In this document: piece by piece, positions 53,003-62,385 of the stretch
How the letters are laid out: each line of letters opens with the position of its first letter
How positions within the stretch are numbered: the stretch's first letter is position 1
Assembly: GCF_002884445.1 (NCBI RefSeq)
Contig: NZ_KZ614144.1
Span: 4,260,094 to 4,324,093 of the forward strand
DNA length: 64,000 nucleotides
Direction: 5' to 3'
DNA from: Paenibacillus castaneae
GTDB lineage: Bacteria > Bacillota > Bacilli > Paenibacillales > Paenibacillaceae
Position numbers and translations under genes: made by a program
Notes under the pieces: model-generated
Databases searched by the model: none
Told to the model about the DNA's origin: nothing
Seen by the model: only the letters and a program-made list of their open reading frames with translations

Positions 53003-53719
53003 TTATATATCCTCCTTGCTAGTTACCGTCTCAAGAGCAACTTCCATCATCTCGTTGAATGTGGATTGACGCTCCTCCGATGTCGTTTCTTCCCCTGTCA
53101 ATAAGTGGTCACTAACGGTTAGAATCGTTAAGGCATTAACGCCATATTTGGCAGCTAATGTGTATAGGGCTGTTGATTCCATTTCTACGGCTAATATGCC
53201 GTGCGCCATCAATTTCTCTACTACTGATTTGTCATCGCGATAGAAGGTGTCTGATGTAAACACGTTGCCTACATGCAGCTTTAAGCCTTTCGCCATTCCG
53301 CGTTCATACGCTGCTTTTAACAAACCAAAGTTGGCAATTGGAGAGAAATCATAACCGCCGAATACATGACGATTGACGCTTGAATCTGTACAAGCAGCTT
53401 GTGCCAAAACAATTTCGCGAACATGCACTTTCTCTTGCATAGCGCCGCATGTACCAACACGAACAAGGTTTTTCACGCCATATTCCTGAATTAATTCATT
53501 CACATAAATGCTGATTGAAGGAATTCCCATTCCTGTTCCTTGCACAGAAATACGTTGACCTTTATAAGTACCGGTAAAGCCTAGCATGCCCCTCACCTGA
53601 TTGTAGCAAGTGACATCCTCCAAGTATGTTTCTGCGATAAACTTAGCCCGAAGTGGATCGCCAGGCAGCAATACCGTTTCGGCAATTTCACCTTGTTTAG
53701 CTCCTATATGAACGCTCAT
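53003..53719 (-). CDS. deoD: Purine-nucleoside phosphorylase, DeoD type
   Basis: 238 residues, the normal DeoD length. VLLPGDPLRAKFIAE and QGTGMGIPSISIYVNEL are phosphate- and nucleoside-site segments, and GTCGAMQ and LAVEMESTALY are conserved. It phosphorolyses purine (deoxy)nucleosides to base and (deoxy)ribose-1-phosphate. GAGGGAGAG precedes ATG 53719. It lies between deoB and pdp. Confidence 0.97.
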   Translation of the reverse strand: MSVHIGAKQGEIAETVLLPGDPLRAKFIAETYLEDVTCYNQVRGMLGFTGTYKGQRISVQGTGMGIPSISIYVNELIQEYGVKNLVRVGTCGAMQEKVHVREIVLAQAACTDSSVNRHVFGGYDFSPIANFGLLKAAYERGMAKGLKLHVGNVFTSDTFYRDDKSVVEKLMAHGILAVEMESTALYTLAAKYGVNALTILTVSDHLLTGEETTSEERQSTFNEMMEVALETVTSKEDI

Positions 53720-53740
53720 ATTATCTCTCCCTCTGCTTTG

Positions 53741-54922
53741 TTATTTCAATTCTGGCAAGAAGCTTTTACCATACTCCGGCATTTTTACGCCAAAGTTGTC
53801 TGCTATTGTCGCGCCGATATCTGCGAATGTATCTCTCAATGGCAGTGCTTGGCCGCCTTGCTTGAAACGCGGTGAGTAGGCGAGAAGCGGCACATATTCA
53901 CGTGTATGGTCTGTTCCGCGATAGGTCGGATCATTTCCATGATCAGCTGTAATGATAAGAAGATCATCATCTGTCATCTTGGCAAACACCTCTGGCAGAC
54001 GGCTGTCATACTCCTCCAACGCTTTCCCATACCCTTGCGGATCACGGCGATGTCCATACAACGCATCGAAGTCAACTAAGTTAATGAAGCTTAGTCCGGT
54101 GAATGATTCATCGAACACTTTAATGAATTTATCCATGCCATCCGAGTTCGAGCTCGTTCTAATCGATTCGGTTACTCCCTCGCCATCATAAATATCCGAG
54201 ATTTTCCCTAAGGCGATAACATCTAGATCTGCGTTCTTCATTTCATTCATGACCGTGGAGCCAAATGGTTTCAAGGCATAGTCATGCCTGTTGGAGGTCC
54301 GCTCGAAGTGTCCAGGTTCTCCAGTAAAGGGGCGTGCAATAATTCTCCCCAGCATATACGGATCTTCCAGCGTGATTTGACGACAGTATTCACAGATCTC
54401 ATATAATTCCTTTAAAGGCACTACATCTTCATGTGCTGCGATTTGCAGTACAGAATCGGCGGAAGTATAGACGATCAATGCGCCCGTTTTCACATGCTCT
54501 TCGCCCAGCTCTACAATAATTTCAGTGCCGCTGGCCGGTTTGTTGCCGATTACCTTCCGGCCTGTTTTTGCTTCGATTTGTGCGATGAGCTCATCAGGGA
54601 AACCATTCTCGAATACGCGGAAGGGCGTATCGATATAGAGGCCCATGATCTCCCAGTGGCCTGTCATTGTATCTTTGCCGACTGATTTCTCCTGCATCTT
54701 CGTGTAATAAGCAAGCGGTTGATCTGCAACAGGCACACCAGCAATTTCTTTAATATTGGAAAGTCCGAGCTTTGACATGTTCGGCATCTCGAGACCGCCG
54801 CATTCACGTGCGATATGTCCAATCGTGTCGACATCAAAGTCATCAAATTCAGCAGCATCTGGCGCTTCGCCAATTCCCACCGAATCCATGACGATGAGAT
54901 GAATCCGTTTAAATTGGGCCAT
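53741..54922 (-). CDS. deoB: Phosphopentomutase
   Basis: 393 residues. It interconverts (deoxy)ribose-1- and -5-phosphate with a phospho-Thr and two Mn ions. Alkaline-phosphatase-fold motifs: IVMDSVGIGEAPDA (Asp ligand), SVGKDTMTGHWE (phosphorylated Thr) and LIITADHGNDP (Asp/His), with DHTREYVPLL near the end. Also called drm. GGGAGG precedes ATG 54922. It links the phosphorylases to DeoC. Confidence 0.97.
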   Translation of the reverse strand: MAQFKRIHLIVMDSVGIGEAPDAAEFDDFDVDTIGHIARECGGLEMPNMSKLGLSNIKEIAGVPVADQPLAYYTKMQEKSVGKDTMTGHWEIMGLYIDTPFRVFENGFPDELIAQIEAKTGRKVIGNKPASGTEIIVELGEEHVKTGALIVYTSADSVLQIAAHEDVVPLKELYEICEYCRQITLEDPYMLGRIIARPFTGEPGHFERTSNRHDYALKPFGSTVMNEMKNADLDVIALGKISDIYDGEGVTESIRTSSNSDGMDKFIKVFDESFTGLSFINLVDFDALYGHRRDPQGYGKALEEYDSRLPEVFAKMTDDDLLIITADHGNDPTYRGTDHTREYVPLLAYSPRFKQGGQALPLRDTFADIGATIADNFGVKMPEYGKSFLPELK

Positions 54923-54951
54923 TTTTCATTTACCTCCCATTTGTTTTGAAA

Positions 54952-56133
54952 CTATTTAATAAACAATCCAGCTACAGTTGCAGACAGGACGCTTACCAAG
55001 GTTGCCCCATACAACAGCTTTAGACCAAAGCGAGCTACTACGTTTCCTTGTTTTTCATTCAGTCCTTTAACAGCACCGGCAATGATACCGATGGAAGAGA
55101 AGTTTGCGAATGAAACTAAGAACACGGAAACAATTCCAACTGATCTTGATGAAAGTGTTGGATAGTTACTTAATTCTAGCATAGCGACAAATTCATTGGA
55201 AACCAACTTTGTCGCCATAATGCTTCCCGCGTCAACCGCATCACGCCATGGTATACCCATAATAAAAGCAACAGGTGCGAATATATACCCGAGTATTTGT
55301 TGAAATGAAATGCCGAATATTCCATTAAATATTCCATTGACCAGTGCGATTAATGCTACAAAACCAATTAGCATTGCCGCTACGATAATGGCAACTTTGA
55401 ATCCATCCATTATATACTCGCCAAGCATTTCAAAAAAGGATTGTTTTTCATCTTCCTGTACGTGCAAAATATCCTCTTCTTTGGAGACGGTATACGGGTT
55501 CAGAATCGAAGCGATAATGAAACCTCCAAATAAATTGAGCACAAGCGCTGTAACGACATATTTCGGTTCAAGTATTTGCATATAGGATCCGATGATCGAC
55601 ATCGATACAGTAGACATAGCGGAAGCACATAATGTATATAAACGCTGCTGTGAAAGCAAGCCAATTTGTTTTTTGACAGAAATAAATACTTCAGATTGTC
55701 CTAATATAGCCGAAGCGACTGCATTGTAGGACTCCAATTTTCCCATTCCGTTTACCTTACTCAGAACAAGACCGATATATTTAATAACAAACGGCATTAT
55801 TTTGAAGTACTGCAAAATACCTATAAGCGCTGAGATGACCACGATCGGCAATAATACAGATAAGAAGAATGAAAATTGACCTTCATTAAGAATGCCGCCA
55901 AAAACAAAATTAATACCCTCTCCGGCATAGGTTAACAGCTTTTCAAACATGCCGGCAAATCCTCTAATTAGAAATTCGCCCGCAAACGTATTTAATAGCG
56001 CAAAGGCTAAAATCACCTGCAGGATGACCATTATTAACAATGGGCGATAACGGATCTTCTTTTTATTGTTGCTAGCGATGTAAGCCAAGCCAAATACAAC
56101 AAGCACACCCAATATAGTAATTAAAAATTTCAT
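54952..56133 (-). CDS. nupC: NupC-type concentrative nucleoside transporter
   Basis: 393 residues with about 9-10 membrane spans. The CNT signature region MGIPWRDAVDAGSIMATKLVSNEFVAM (about 294-320) is present, and LGQSEVFISVKKQIGLLS is the substrate-site helix. It imports pyrimidine and some purine nucleosides with protons or sodium. AAGGAG precedes ATG 56133. Its place after deoC and before the phosphorylases means uptake and breakdown are induced together. Confidence 0.95.
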   Translation of the reverse strand: MKFLITILGVLVVFGLAYIASNNKKKIRYRPLLIMVILQVILAFALLNTFAGEFLIRGFAGMFEKLLTYAGEGINFVFGGILNEGQFSFFLSVLLPIVVISALIGILQYFKIMPFVIKYIGLVLSKVNGMGKLESYNAVASAILGQSEVFISVKKQIGLLSQQRLYTLCASAMSTVSMSIIGSYMQILEPKYVVTALVLNLFGGFIIASILNPYTVSKEEDILHVQEDEKQSFFEMLGEYIMDGFKVAIIVAAMLIGFVALIALVNGIFNGIFGISFQQILGYIFAPVAFIMGIPWRDAVDAGSIMATKLVSNEFVAMLELSNYPTLSSRSVGIVSVFLVSFANFSSIGIIAGAVKGLNEKQGNVVARFGLKLLYGATLVSVLSATVAGLFIK

Positions 56134-56243
56134 TGTCTATTCTCCTTGTCACTCATGATGTTATGAATCGATAGATTACTATAGAGCGCTTACATCACAT
56201 GCAGTGTATGAAGCCGTTTCTCCTTTATAAAACTTGAGAAATT

Positions 56244-56273
56244 GCAGTGCTGCTCCAATAAGGAGCAGCACTG
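56244..56273 (-). other. Intercistronic hairpin between deoC and nupC
   Basis: AGTGCTGCTCC pairs perfectly with GGAGCAGCACT in the 153-bp gap. The minus-strand downstream run is not T-rich at once, so it may stabilise or process the RNA or attenuate rather than stop it. Confidence 0.5.
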
Positions 56274-56286
56274 ACATTCACTAGAA

Positions 56287-56961
56287 TTAATAGGAAGTGT
56301 CGGATTCTTGACCTTGCATAATTTTCACGCCTGAGCTGGCACCGATTCTTGTTGCTCCTGCCGATATCATGGAATTCATATCTTCAAGACTGCGAATTCC
56401 GCCTGAGGCTTTAACCCCCATCTTGTCTCCAACCGTTTTACGCATCAGAGCTACATCTTCTGCCGTAGCACCGCCGCTTGAGAAACCTGTCGAGGTTTTG
56501 ACAAAGTCAGCTCCTGCTTTTGCTGCTAATTGGCATGCTGTAACTTTTTGCTCATCGGTTAAAAGACAAGTTTCAATGATGACCTTCACAATCGCTTTTC
56601 CGGACGCTGCATCAACTACTGCTTTGATATCTTGCTCAACGAGCTCAACATCTCCGTCTTTCAAAGCACCAATGTTAATAACCATATCAACCTCTGTCGC
56701 GCCATGCGAAATGGCGTTTTGAGCTTCAAAAGCTTTCGTTTCTGAAGAAGATGCTCCTAGCGGAAAGCCGATCACGGTGCAAACCTTTACTTTGCTGTTT
56801 ACTAATTGCTCAGCAGAATAGGCTACCCATGTTGGATTTACACAAACGGATGCAAATTCATATTTTTTAGCTTCTTCCGTTAAAGTCGTTATCTCAGCTT
56901 TTGTCGCATCTGCTTTAAGTAACGTATGGTCAATCATACTGGACAAATTTATCATGTACAT
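56287..56961 (-). CDS. deoC: Deoxyribose-phosphate aldolase
   Basis: 224 residues with AGGAGG before ATG 56961. It splits deoxyribose-5-phosphate to acetaldehyde and glyceraldehyde-3-phosphate. The class I Schiff-base lysines are in KAIVKVIIET (about 152) and MGVKASGGIRS (about 180), with DFVKTSTGFSSGGAT between. First gene of the deo operon behind a promoter and inverted repeat. The end has QGQESDTSY, slightly longer than some relatives. Confidence 0.97.
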   Translation of the reverse strand: MYMINLSSMIDHTLLKADATKAEITTLTEEAKKYEFASVCVNPTWVAYSAEQLVNSKVKVCTVIGFPLGASSSETKAFEAQNAISHGATEVDMVINIGALKDGDVELVEQDIKAVVDAASGKAIVKVIIETCLLTDEQKVTACQLAAKAGADFVKTSTGFSSGGATAEDVALMRKTVGDKMGVKASGGIRSLEDMNSMISAGATRIGASSGVKIMQGQESDTSY

Positions 56962-56999
56962 TTCATCCTCCTCTTATACGAATCCTCAAGTGCATCGTT

Positions 57000-57050
57000 A
57001 TAATAACACGCTCTTGAACATATGTAAACTCAATTATGAAATTATGTTCA
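57000..57050 (-). promoter_or_regulatory. deoC promoter and candidate DeoR operator
   Basis: On the minus strand TTTACA (57023-57028), 17 bp, TATTAT (57000-57005) form a good SigmaA promoter. An inverted repeat TGAACATA (57015-57022)/TATGTTCA (57043-57050) overlaps the spacer and extends upstream, well placed for repression by DeoR. Confidence 0.65.
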
Positions 57051-57063
57051 CGCAGTGTTAAAA

Positions 57064-57098
57064 CAAAGAAAAACCTGCTGTATGAGCTACAGCAGGCT
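57064..57098 (-). terminator. Terminator after deoR
   Basis: CCTGCTGTA pairs with TACAGCAGG; TTTTTCTTTG follows on the minus strand. It separates deoR from the deoC promoter. Confidence 0.85.
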
Positions 57099-58045
57099 TA
57101 CAATTGGGCTAACAATGCTTTTGCAGTAAACTGATCCGTAATTAATGTATTGGCGAATCCTCCCGCTAGCGAAGCCTGAATGGCTTCAAGTTTACGCTGA
57201 CCCCCTGCAACAAGAATCGACTTTTCCTTCTTACGCAGTTCATTCAGATCAAGCCCAACGGTGCGATTATTGATTTCTTCACTAATTATTCTACCTTCTG
57301 TATCGAAAAACCGGGAACAAATATCTCCTGCTCCCGTTCGCTGCAGCAGCTCCCGTTCTTCTTTATTAAAGTAGCCTAGACGGAACAAAAGCGCATCTTC
57401 CTTTACGGTTCCCACCGTAAAAACAGCAATATTGGCTTGTTTCCCTAGCTCAATGATTCGTCCGATATGACGATCCTCTTCGACCATTTGTTTGACTTCA
57501 ATCCGGTCAAAAATAACAGGCAGCGGCAAATATCGGGGTATAGTCTGATAGGCTTCTGCAAACAAATTTACAATTTCAGAAGCATATGTGTTGACTTGAG
57601 AGTGGCTGACGCCCCCTTTCAATTGAACAACCTCCACACCTTTTAGAGGCTTCGATTGTAACTGAAGAGCAACTGCATGCATGGTCGTGCCCCAAGTAAC
57701 TCCGATAATGTCACCATCACGCACCGTATTGTTAAGGAACAAAGCAGCTTCTTTGCTAATATTTTTTTTGATTTCATCCGGCTCGTTAAGAGGCGAATGA
57801 CATAGCTGGACCGTATCGAGCTTATATTTCAACTTCAGCTCATTAGCCAAAATATCGGCGTCCTCGCGAGGATCCCTAATTTCGATCTTTACATACCCTT
57901 TATCCTTGGCATACTGCAGCAGCCTCGATACCGTCGGCCGGGACAATCCCAGTTTAGAAGATATCTCCTGCTGACTGTAATCCGATTGGTAATAAAGCTT
58001 AGCAGCTTCGATGCTTAAACGCTGTTTTTCTTTATCCATAATCAT
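57098..58045 (-). CDS. deoR: Deoxyribonucleoside regulator DeoR (SorC family)
   Basis: 315 residues. N-terminal HTH: YSQQEISSKLGLSRPTVSRLLQYAK (about 23-47). The sugar-binding C-terminal domain has VGVTWGTTMHAVALQL-type and VELKGGVSHSQ-type signatures (here IGVTWGTTMHAV and VVQLKGGVSHSQ). In Bacillus subtilis DeoR is relieved by deoxyribose-5-phosphate and represses the dra-nupC-pdp operon. Located immediately upstream of deoC on the same strand but with its own terminator. ATG 58045 or ATG 58039 may be the start. Confidence 0.92.
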   Translation of the reverse strand: MIMDKEKQRLSIEAAKLYYQSDYSQQEISSKLGLSRPTVSRLLQYAKDKGYVKIEIRDPREDADILANELKLKYKLDTVQLCHSPLNEPDEIKKNISKEAALFLNNTVRDGDIIGVTWGTTMHAVALQLQSKPLKGVEVVQLKGGVSHSQVNTYASEIVNLFAEAYQTIPRYLPLPVIFDRIEVKQMVEEDRHIGRIIELGKQANIAVFTVGTVKEDALLFRLGYFNKEERELLQRTGAGDICSRFFDTEGRIISEEINNRTVGLDLNELRKKEKSILVAGGQRKLEAIQASLAGGFANTLITDQFTAKALLAQL

Positions 58046-58077
58046 TCAACCCACTTTATTATGATGTGCTTCAGCCA

Positions 58078-59439
58078 TTATACCTTACTTCTCTTCTCCA
58101 TATGAGGATCATGGGGAAGCTTGCCTGGCGATAAAGAATTCATAGGCTTTATAAAACGCAGCGCCAGCGCCACGAAGATGCACTCTGCAGTCATGCCGAT
58201 CGATTGTGCCCAAGCCCCGATCGTACCGTTCCATTCCGGAGATATCCCTATACATATAATGAGCGTAATAAGTGTAAATGTTAAATTAGAAAACTGCGAG
58301 CCAACAATCAGCTTCGTTTGTCCGCGCACGAGAACAAGCCCATTGAGAACATCAAGCCAAGGCATAACAAGTGCAAACAGCACGAATGCTTGCAGCACCC
58401 GTATGCTTTCCTCCTGCAGCCGGCCATGAATGCCAATGATATGCTCCAGCAGAAAAACACCTACAGGCGTAAATGCGATTAATCCCATTAATAGCGCAGG
58501 AATGAATCCGAGCATAGTAATAAATTTCTTAACCGCTGCTGGATCAATTCGATAGAAATTGATGACAATCTGATGCAAATAACTAAAAAAGCTGCTGAGA
58601 AGCATAACCAAGCTGGCTGCGACTGCAAAGGAAGAGATCGCCAGCTGAGCATCCCATGTTTTTCCCAGCATCGCGTTAATCGCCGGACCGATCCATACCG
58701 AAATAACGGAGGACATCAGAAGCGGCCGATAAAAAGAGAATACATGACGTTTGTGTCCAATGGCATGATTATCCAGCTTGTCTGGAAGCTTTCGCACAAG
58801 TAACCGGCCCTCTGAGAAACTGACTGCCGCTTCAATCATCATACCGAATAGAAATATAATTGCCCCAACAGTACCGCTTGTCACTCCTGTATGAATGAAA
58901 TAAAGAGAAAGCATATACATGCCGGCCAATCGTATCGCCATGCCGATAGTTAACCATTTGGTTCGCAGCTGATAAATAATTACGCCTTGATATAGACAAC
59001 GAATGCCGGAAAATAGGCTTACGAACATGAGTACTCGATACACGTTAATGACCGCTTGAACATTGTCTTCATGAACGCCGAATACATTTTTGAAAATAAT
59101 AGTGCCTAGTGGAGTATAGCTGAATACGAACCCCATGGCGATTATGCTGGCAAACACAATCTGTGCGACGGTCAGCGTCGCTTTAAATGACCGCCTGTCC
59201 CGAACAAGCGCTGAGCAGGTTTGCCGCAGCAGCACAGCTGGCCGTTCTGTAATGCCTAGCAAGCTCATTGCAATTGCATAGCTGGCTATGACATGCTCGG
59301 GATCAGCTGCACGGCTTAACGTGCTGTTGATGATAACGTGAGAAATCGTAACTAAGCTTGCCGAAACACCCAGCGGTAGAAAAAAAGACCATAGCTTCTT
59401 CATGGTCACGGATTGTTTATTCGATACGGGTATGTTCAT
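58078..59439 (-). CDS. MATE-like multi-span transporter
   Basis: 453 residues with AAGGAGCCGCATCG before ATG 59439. About 12 hydrophobic spans in two halves, with N-terminal WSFFLPLGVSASLVTISHVIINSTLSRA as in polysaccharide-export/MATE (MOP superfamily) proteins, and a C-terminal KRSKV tail. It could flip a lipid-linked molecule or export a drug; the substrate is unknown. It stands alone between deoR and the metal ATPase. Confidence 0.8.
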   Translation of the reverse strand: MNIPVSNKQSVTMKKLWSFFLPLGVSASLVTISHVIINSTLSRAADPEHVIASYAIAMSLLGITERPAVLLRQTCSALVRDRRSFKATLTVAQIVFASIIAMGFVFSYTPLGTIIFKNVFGVHEDNVQAVINVYRVLMFVSLFSGIRCLYQGVIIYQLRTKWLTIGMAIRLAGMYMLSLYFIHTGVTSGTVGAIIFLFGMMIEAAVSFSEGRLLVRKLPDKLDNHAIGHKRHVFSFYRPLLMSSVISVWIGPAINAMLGKTWDAQLAISSFAVAASLVMLLSSFFSYLHQIVINFYRIDPAAVKKFITMLGFIPALLMGLIAFTPVGVFLLEHIIGIHGRLQEESIRVLQAFVLFALVMPWLDVLNGLVLVRGQTKLIVGSQFSNLTFTLITLIICIGISPEWNGTIGAWAQSIGMTAECIFVALALRFIKPMNSLSPGKLPHDPHMEKRSKV

Positions 59440-59559
59440 CGATGCGGCTCCTTCGAAGCAAGCAAGCTCATTCGCAATCTGCTCTATTAGACTCCTAATT
59501 CTATAATAGCACTTATTGTCAACTAGAAGTTCACTATCATCTTGCCAAAAGCATAAAAA

Positions 59560-59612
59560 ACAAGATAACCCCTCAAGCTTTTACGACTAAAGTCCGGGCT
59601 TGAAGGGTTAAA
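59560..59612 (-). terminator. Terminator after the metal ATPase gene
   Basis: On the minus strand AACCCTTCAAGC pairs with GCTTGAGGGGTT; a T-rich run (TTGTTTTTTATG) follows a few bases later. Confidence 0.7.
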
Positions 59613-59620
59613 TTTATCCA

Positions 59621-61744
59621 TTATTTTTTTTGAATCAGAACAGTTAAGCTGACAAGCGTGACAAATATCGTAGCTCCCATATCAGAGAGAATAGCAATCC
59701 ATAGTGTGAGCCAACCCGGAATAGCGAGAAGAAGTGCGATCAGCTTCAAGCCAAGCGAGAAAGAAATATTGAATTTAATAATGGTATTTACCCTTTTGGC
59801 TATTGAAATCGCTTCAGGCAGCTTGCCCAAATGATCCTGCATAAGCACAATATCGGCTGTCTCAATTGCGCTGTCCGTCCCTTTCCCCATCGCAATGCCT
59901 AGATCTGCTGATGCCAAAGCAGGCGCGTCATTGATTCCGTCACCGATCATCGCAACGACGCCCTTTGTCGCCATTTCTTTTACTTTATTCACTTTATCTT
60001 CTGGCAGCAGGCTGCTGTAATATTCGGTTACTCCTACTAGCTTGGCAACTTTCTCTGCTGTTTTCTGATGATCACCAGTGAGCATAACCGTATGCTTAAC
60101 CCCTCTGGCATGAAGCGCTTGAATGACAGCCTTGCTCTCTTCACGAACTTCATCGGCAATTCCGAACATGCCCAAAATTTTCGAATCATCCGCAACTAAT
60201 ACTAAAGTTAAGCCTTCTTCTTTGAAACCGTTAATAGCTTGGCGAATATCGTCAGGCATTCGTATATGTTCCATGCTTTTCTCATTGCCAACATAATATG
60301 AGCAGCCTTTTATTTTCGCTTTAATGCCAAGGCCGGAAACTGTCTCGATCTCGTCCGGATCAGCTGCAAAAACGGCTTGTTCATCCAAATGCTTAATAAT
60401 GGCTTTGGCAAGCGGATGCGTCGATGATTTCTCTACAGCGTAGGCTATTTCATAAAAACGTTGCTCATCATAGCATTTCACTTGCTCGACATGCGGCTCG
60501 CCTTTCGTCAGCGTGCCGGTTTTGTCAAAGGCTAATGTGTTTATATGACCAAGCTGCTCTAGAAAAACGCCGCCTTTCACAAGAATCCCGTTTCGTGCAT
60601 TTCTTGTAATACCTGAGACGATGGCAATAGGTGAAGATAGGATCAAAGCACAAGGACAACCAATTATTAGAACGGCAAGAGCCTGATAAAGCCATTTACT
60701 CCACTCTCCACCGAAGAAGAGAGGCGGAATGAACAGAACGAGAAGACTGACGGTAATGATCGCTGGCGTGTAATATTTCGCAAACCGAGTAATAAATAAT
60801 TCGGTTGGTGTTTTTGTCTCCTGCGCTTCTTCCACGAGATGAAGAATCTTGGCAAGCGAGGAATCCTGATACGCTTTTTCGATTTTGATTTTCAAGACGC
60901 CTTCATTGTTAATGCTCCCGCCGAATACCGGATCGTTAACCTTTTTCTCAACAGGAAGCGATTCACCGGTAATAGCTGCCTCATTAACAGAGCTTCTGCC
61001 TTCTGCGACAACTCCATCCGAAGGAATCTTCTCGCCAGAGCGAACCAATACGATATCTAGGGCGTTTAATGAAGCGATGGGAACAATACTTTCCATTCCG
61101 TCTTTCAGCACAGTTGCTTTCTTGGGAGCGACTTGCAGCAGTGTTTCCATCGATTTGCGAGCTTTCTCCATTCCTAAACCTTCAAGCAGCTCGTTCAAGC
61201 CAAATAACAACGCAACAAGAGTCGCTTCTTTCCACTCCCCGATGCCGATAGCTCCAATTAGAGCAATTGTCATCAATGTCTCGATATTAAACTTAAAGTG
61301 AAGCAGATTGCGAATGCCCTTCATAAATGTTTGATACCCGCTTAAAGCCATCGAAATGAGATACAAGGAAATGACGAGGGGTACAGCTATTTTCCCATCA
61401 ACGAATAAAGCAGTACCAAAAATGACCGTCGCAATGATTAATAAACGTTTTATTGCAGTATTTGGGGCATGAACATGTGAATGCCCTTCGTCCCCATGCT
61501 TGTGGCTGTGCTCATGTTCATGAACATGCTCTTGGTCATGATCATGTGTATTCTCTTCGATATAAGCGCCATCTGATTTCAACACATTTCTAACAGCGTT
61601 CATAGATACTTTTGGGTCCAGCTTCAACTTTGCGGTGTTATAGCTCAAAATCGCACTATCACCATGCTCTAGCTTCTGAATTTGCTCCTGTAATTCCCGA
61701 GCGCAGTTGGCGCATGTTAAGCCTTTCACACGATACTCGTTCAT
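59621..61744 (-). CDS. Heavy-metal P-type ATPase (Zn/Cd/Co type)
   Basis: 707 residues. The N-terminal heavy-metal-associated domain has GLTCANCARELQ (Cys11/Cys14), and a His-rich linker follows (about 66-92). Then come the spans, CPCALILSSP (metal CPC), DKTGTLTKGEP (phosphorylated Asp, about 405), SSTHPLAKAI, MLTGDHQKTAEK and GDGINDAPALA. CPC with an upstream His-rich linker fits Zn/Cd/Pb export (CadA/ZntA) rather than Cu. 145 bp downstream of a CsoR-family gene on the same strand. Confidence 0.93.
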   Translation of the reverse strand: MNEYRVKGLTCANCARELQEQIQKLEHGDSAILSYNTAKLKLDPKVSMNAVRNVLKSDGAYIEENTHDHDQEHVHEHEHSHKHGDEGHSHVHAPNTAIKRLLIIATVIFGTALFVDGKIAVPLVISLYLISMALSGYQTFMKGIRNLLHFKFNIETLMTIALIGAIGIGEWKEATLVALLFGLNELLEGLGMEKARKSMETLLQVAPKKATVLKDGMESIVPIASLNALDIVLVRSGEKIPSDGVVAEGRSSVNEAAITGESLPVEKKVNDPVFGGSINNEGVLKIKIEKAYQDSSLAKILHLVEEAQETKTPTELFITRFAKYYTPAIITVSLLVLFIPPLFFGGEWSKWLYQALAVLIIGCPCALILSSPIAIVSGITRNARNGILVKGGVFLEQLGHINTLAFDKTGTLTKGEPHVEQVKCYDEQRFYEIAYAVEKSSTHPLAKAIIKHLDEQAVFAADPDEIETVSGLGIKAKIKGCSYYVGNEKSMEHIRMPDDIRQAINGFKEEGLTLVLVADDSKILGMFGIADEVREESKAVIQALHARGVKHTVMLTGDHQKTAEKVAKLVGVTEYYSSLLPEDKVNKVKEMATKGVVAMIGDGINDAPALASADLGIAMGKGTDSAIETADIVLMQDHLGKLPEAISIAKRVNTIIKFNISFSLGLKLIALLLAIPGWLTLWIAILSDMGATIFVTLVSLTVLIQKK

Positions 61745-61834
61745 AAAAGTTACCTCGCCCTTTGTTATAAATATGTTAACATGAGTACATATTCATATGT
61801 TATGTCAGTTAGCTAAAACTGTCAAACCTAATTA

Positions 61835-61877
61835 CAAAAAAATAACCCTCACCATTGGAATGGCTTGGGTTACTTTT
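61835..61877 (-). terminator. Terminator after the CsoR-family gene
   Basis: On the minus strand GTAACCC pairs with GGGTTAT and seven T follow. It may limit read-through to the ATPase gene. Confidence 0.7.
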
Positions 61878-61888
61878 GTTCATTCTTA

Positions 61889-62149
61889 TTATCGGCTTTT
61901 GACTAATAATTCAACCGCTTGTTTAACCATTTTGCCTGTGTCTCCGCCCGATTCCTGCTCTTCGCGAATACATTGCTCTAAATTAACCGCAACAATATAG
62001 GCAATCGCTTTATCTGCCGCGCTTCTAACAGCTGAGATTTGACTCACGACATCCTTGCAATCCTGGTCTTCCTCCATCATCCGCAGCACCCCGCGAATTT
62101 GGCCTTCCATGCGCTTTAATCTTTTTTTCACATCATCATCGTAGTTCAT
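61889..62149 (-). CDS. CsoR/FrmR family repressor with C-N-C sensor residues
   Basis: 86 residues, all-helical. MEGQIRGVLRMMEEDQDC (Cys31), then VRSAADKAIAYIVAVNLEQC (Asn56, Cys60). In copper CsoR the middle position is His; a pair of Cys without that His is the pattern of CstR, the persulfide sensor. So copper sensing is doubtful and persulfide or another thiol-reactive signal is inferred. The upstream ATACC-N6-GGTAT palindrome fits a CsoR/CstR operator. Confidence 0.88.
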   Translation of the reverse strand: MNYDDDVKKRLKRMEGQIRGVLRMMEEDQDCKDVVSQISAVRSAADKAIAYIVAVNLEQCIREEQESGGDTGKMVKQAVELLVKSR

Positions 62150-62171
62150 CTATATTGCCTTCCTTTCGTTC

Positions 62172-62187
62172 ATACCGGTATAGGTAT
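62172..62187. promoter_or_regulatory. Candidate CsoR/CstR-type operator
   Basis: ATACC-GGTATA-GGTAT is an inverted repeat 23 bp upstream of the repressor start, matching the ATACC-type half-sites of this family. Autorepression is inferred. Confidence 0.6.
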
Positions 62188-62261
62188 ATTATTGCCTATT
62201 TGGTTAACGAAAACAATATGAATAAAGGCAAGCGCCAATTTCCTCCGTGTTCATTCATGCA

Positions 62262-62293
62262 AAAAAGCCACGTCCCCATCGACGCGGCTTTTC
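62262..62293 (-). terminator. Terminator about 100 nt beyond the ABC permease genes
   Basis: AAAAAGCC-CGTC pairs with GACG-GGCTTTT; on the minus strand a six-T run follows. The 90-bp gap before it holds a short open frame (KITADAGWTAY, ending TAA) without a ribosome site; possibly a gene relic. Confidence 0.7.
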
Positions 62294-62385
62294 GGTATTA
62301 TTAGATAATAGCCTTTATGTTTCTTAATACGCTGTCCAGCCGGCATCAGCAGTAATCTTAGGAAACAGACTCTTGCCCAGCTTTA

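Noticed and set aside
62300..62385. Short open frame ending KITADAGWTAY
   Set aside because: No start codon with ribosome site and too short to assign; mentioned only as a possible relic.
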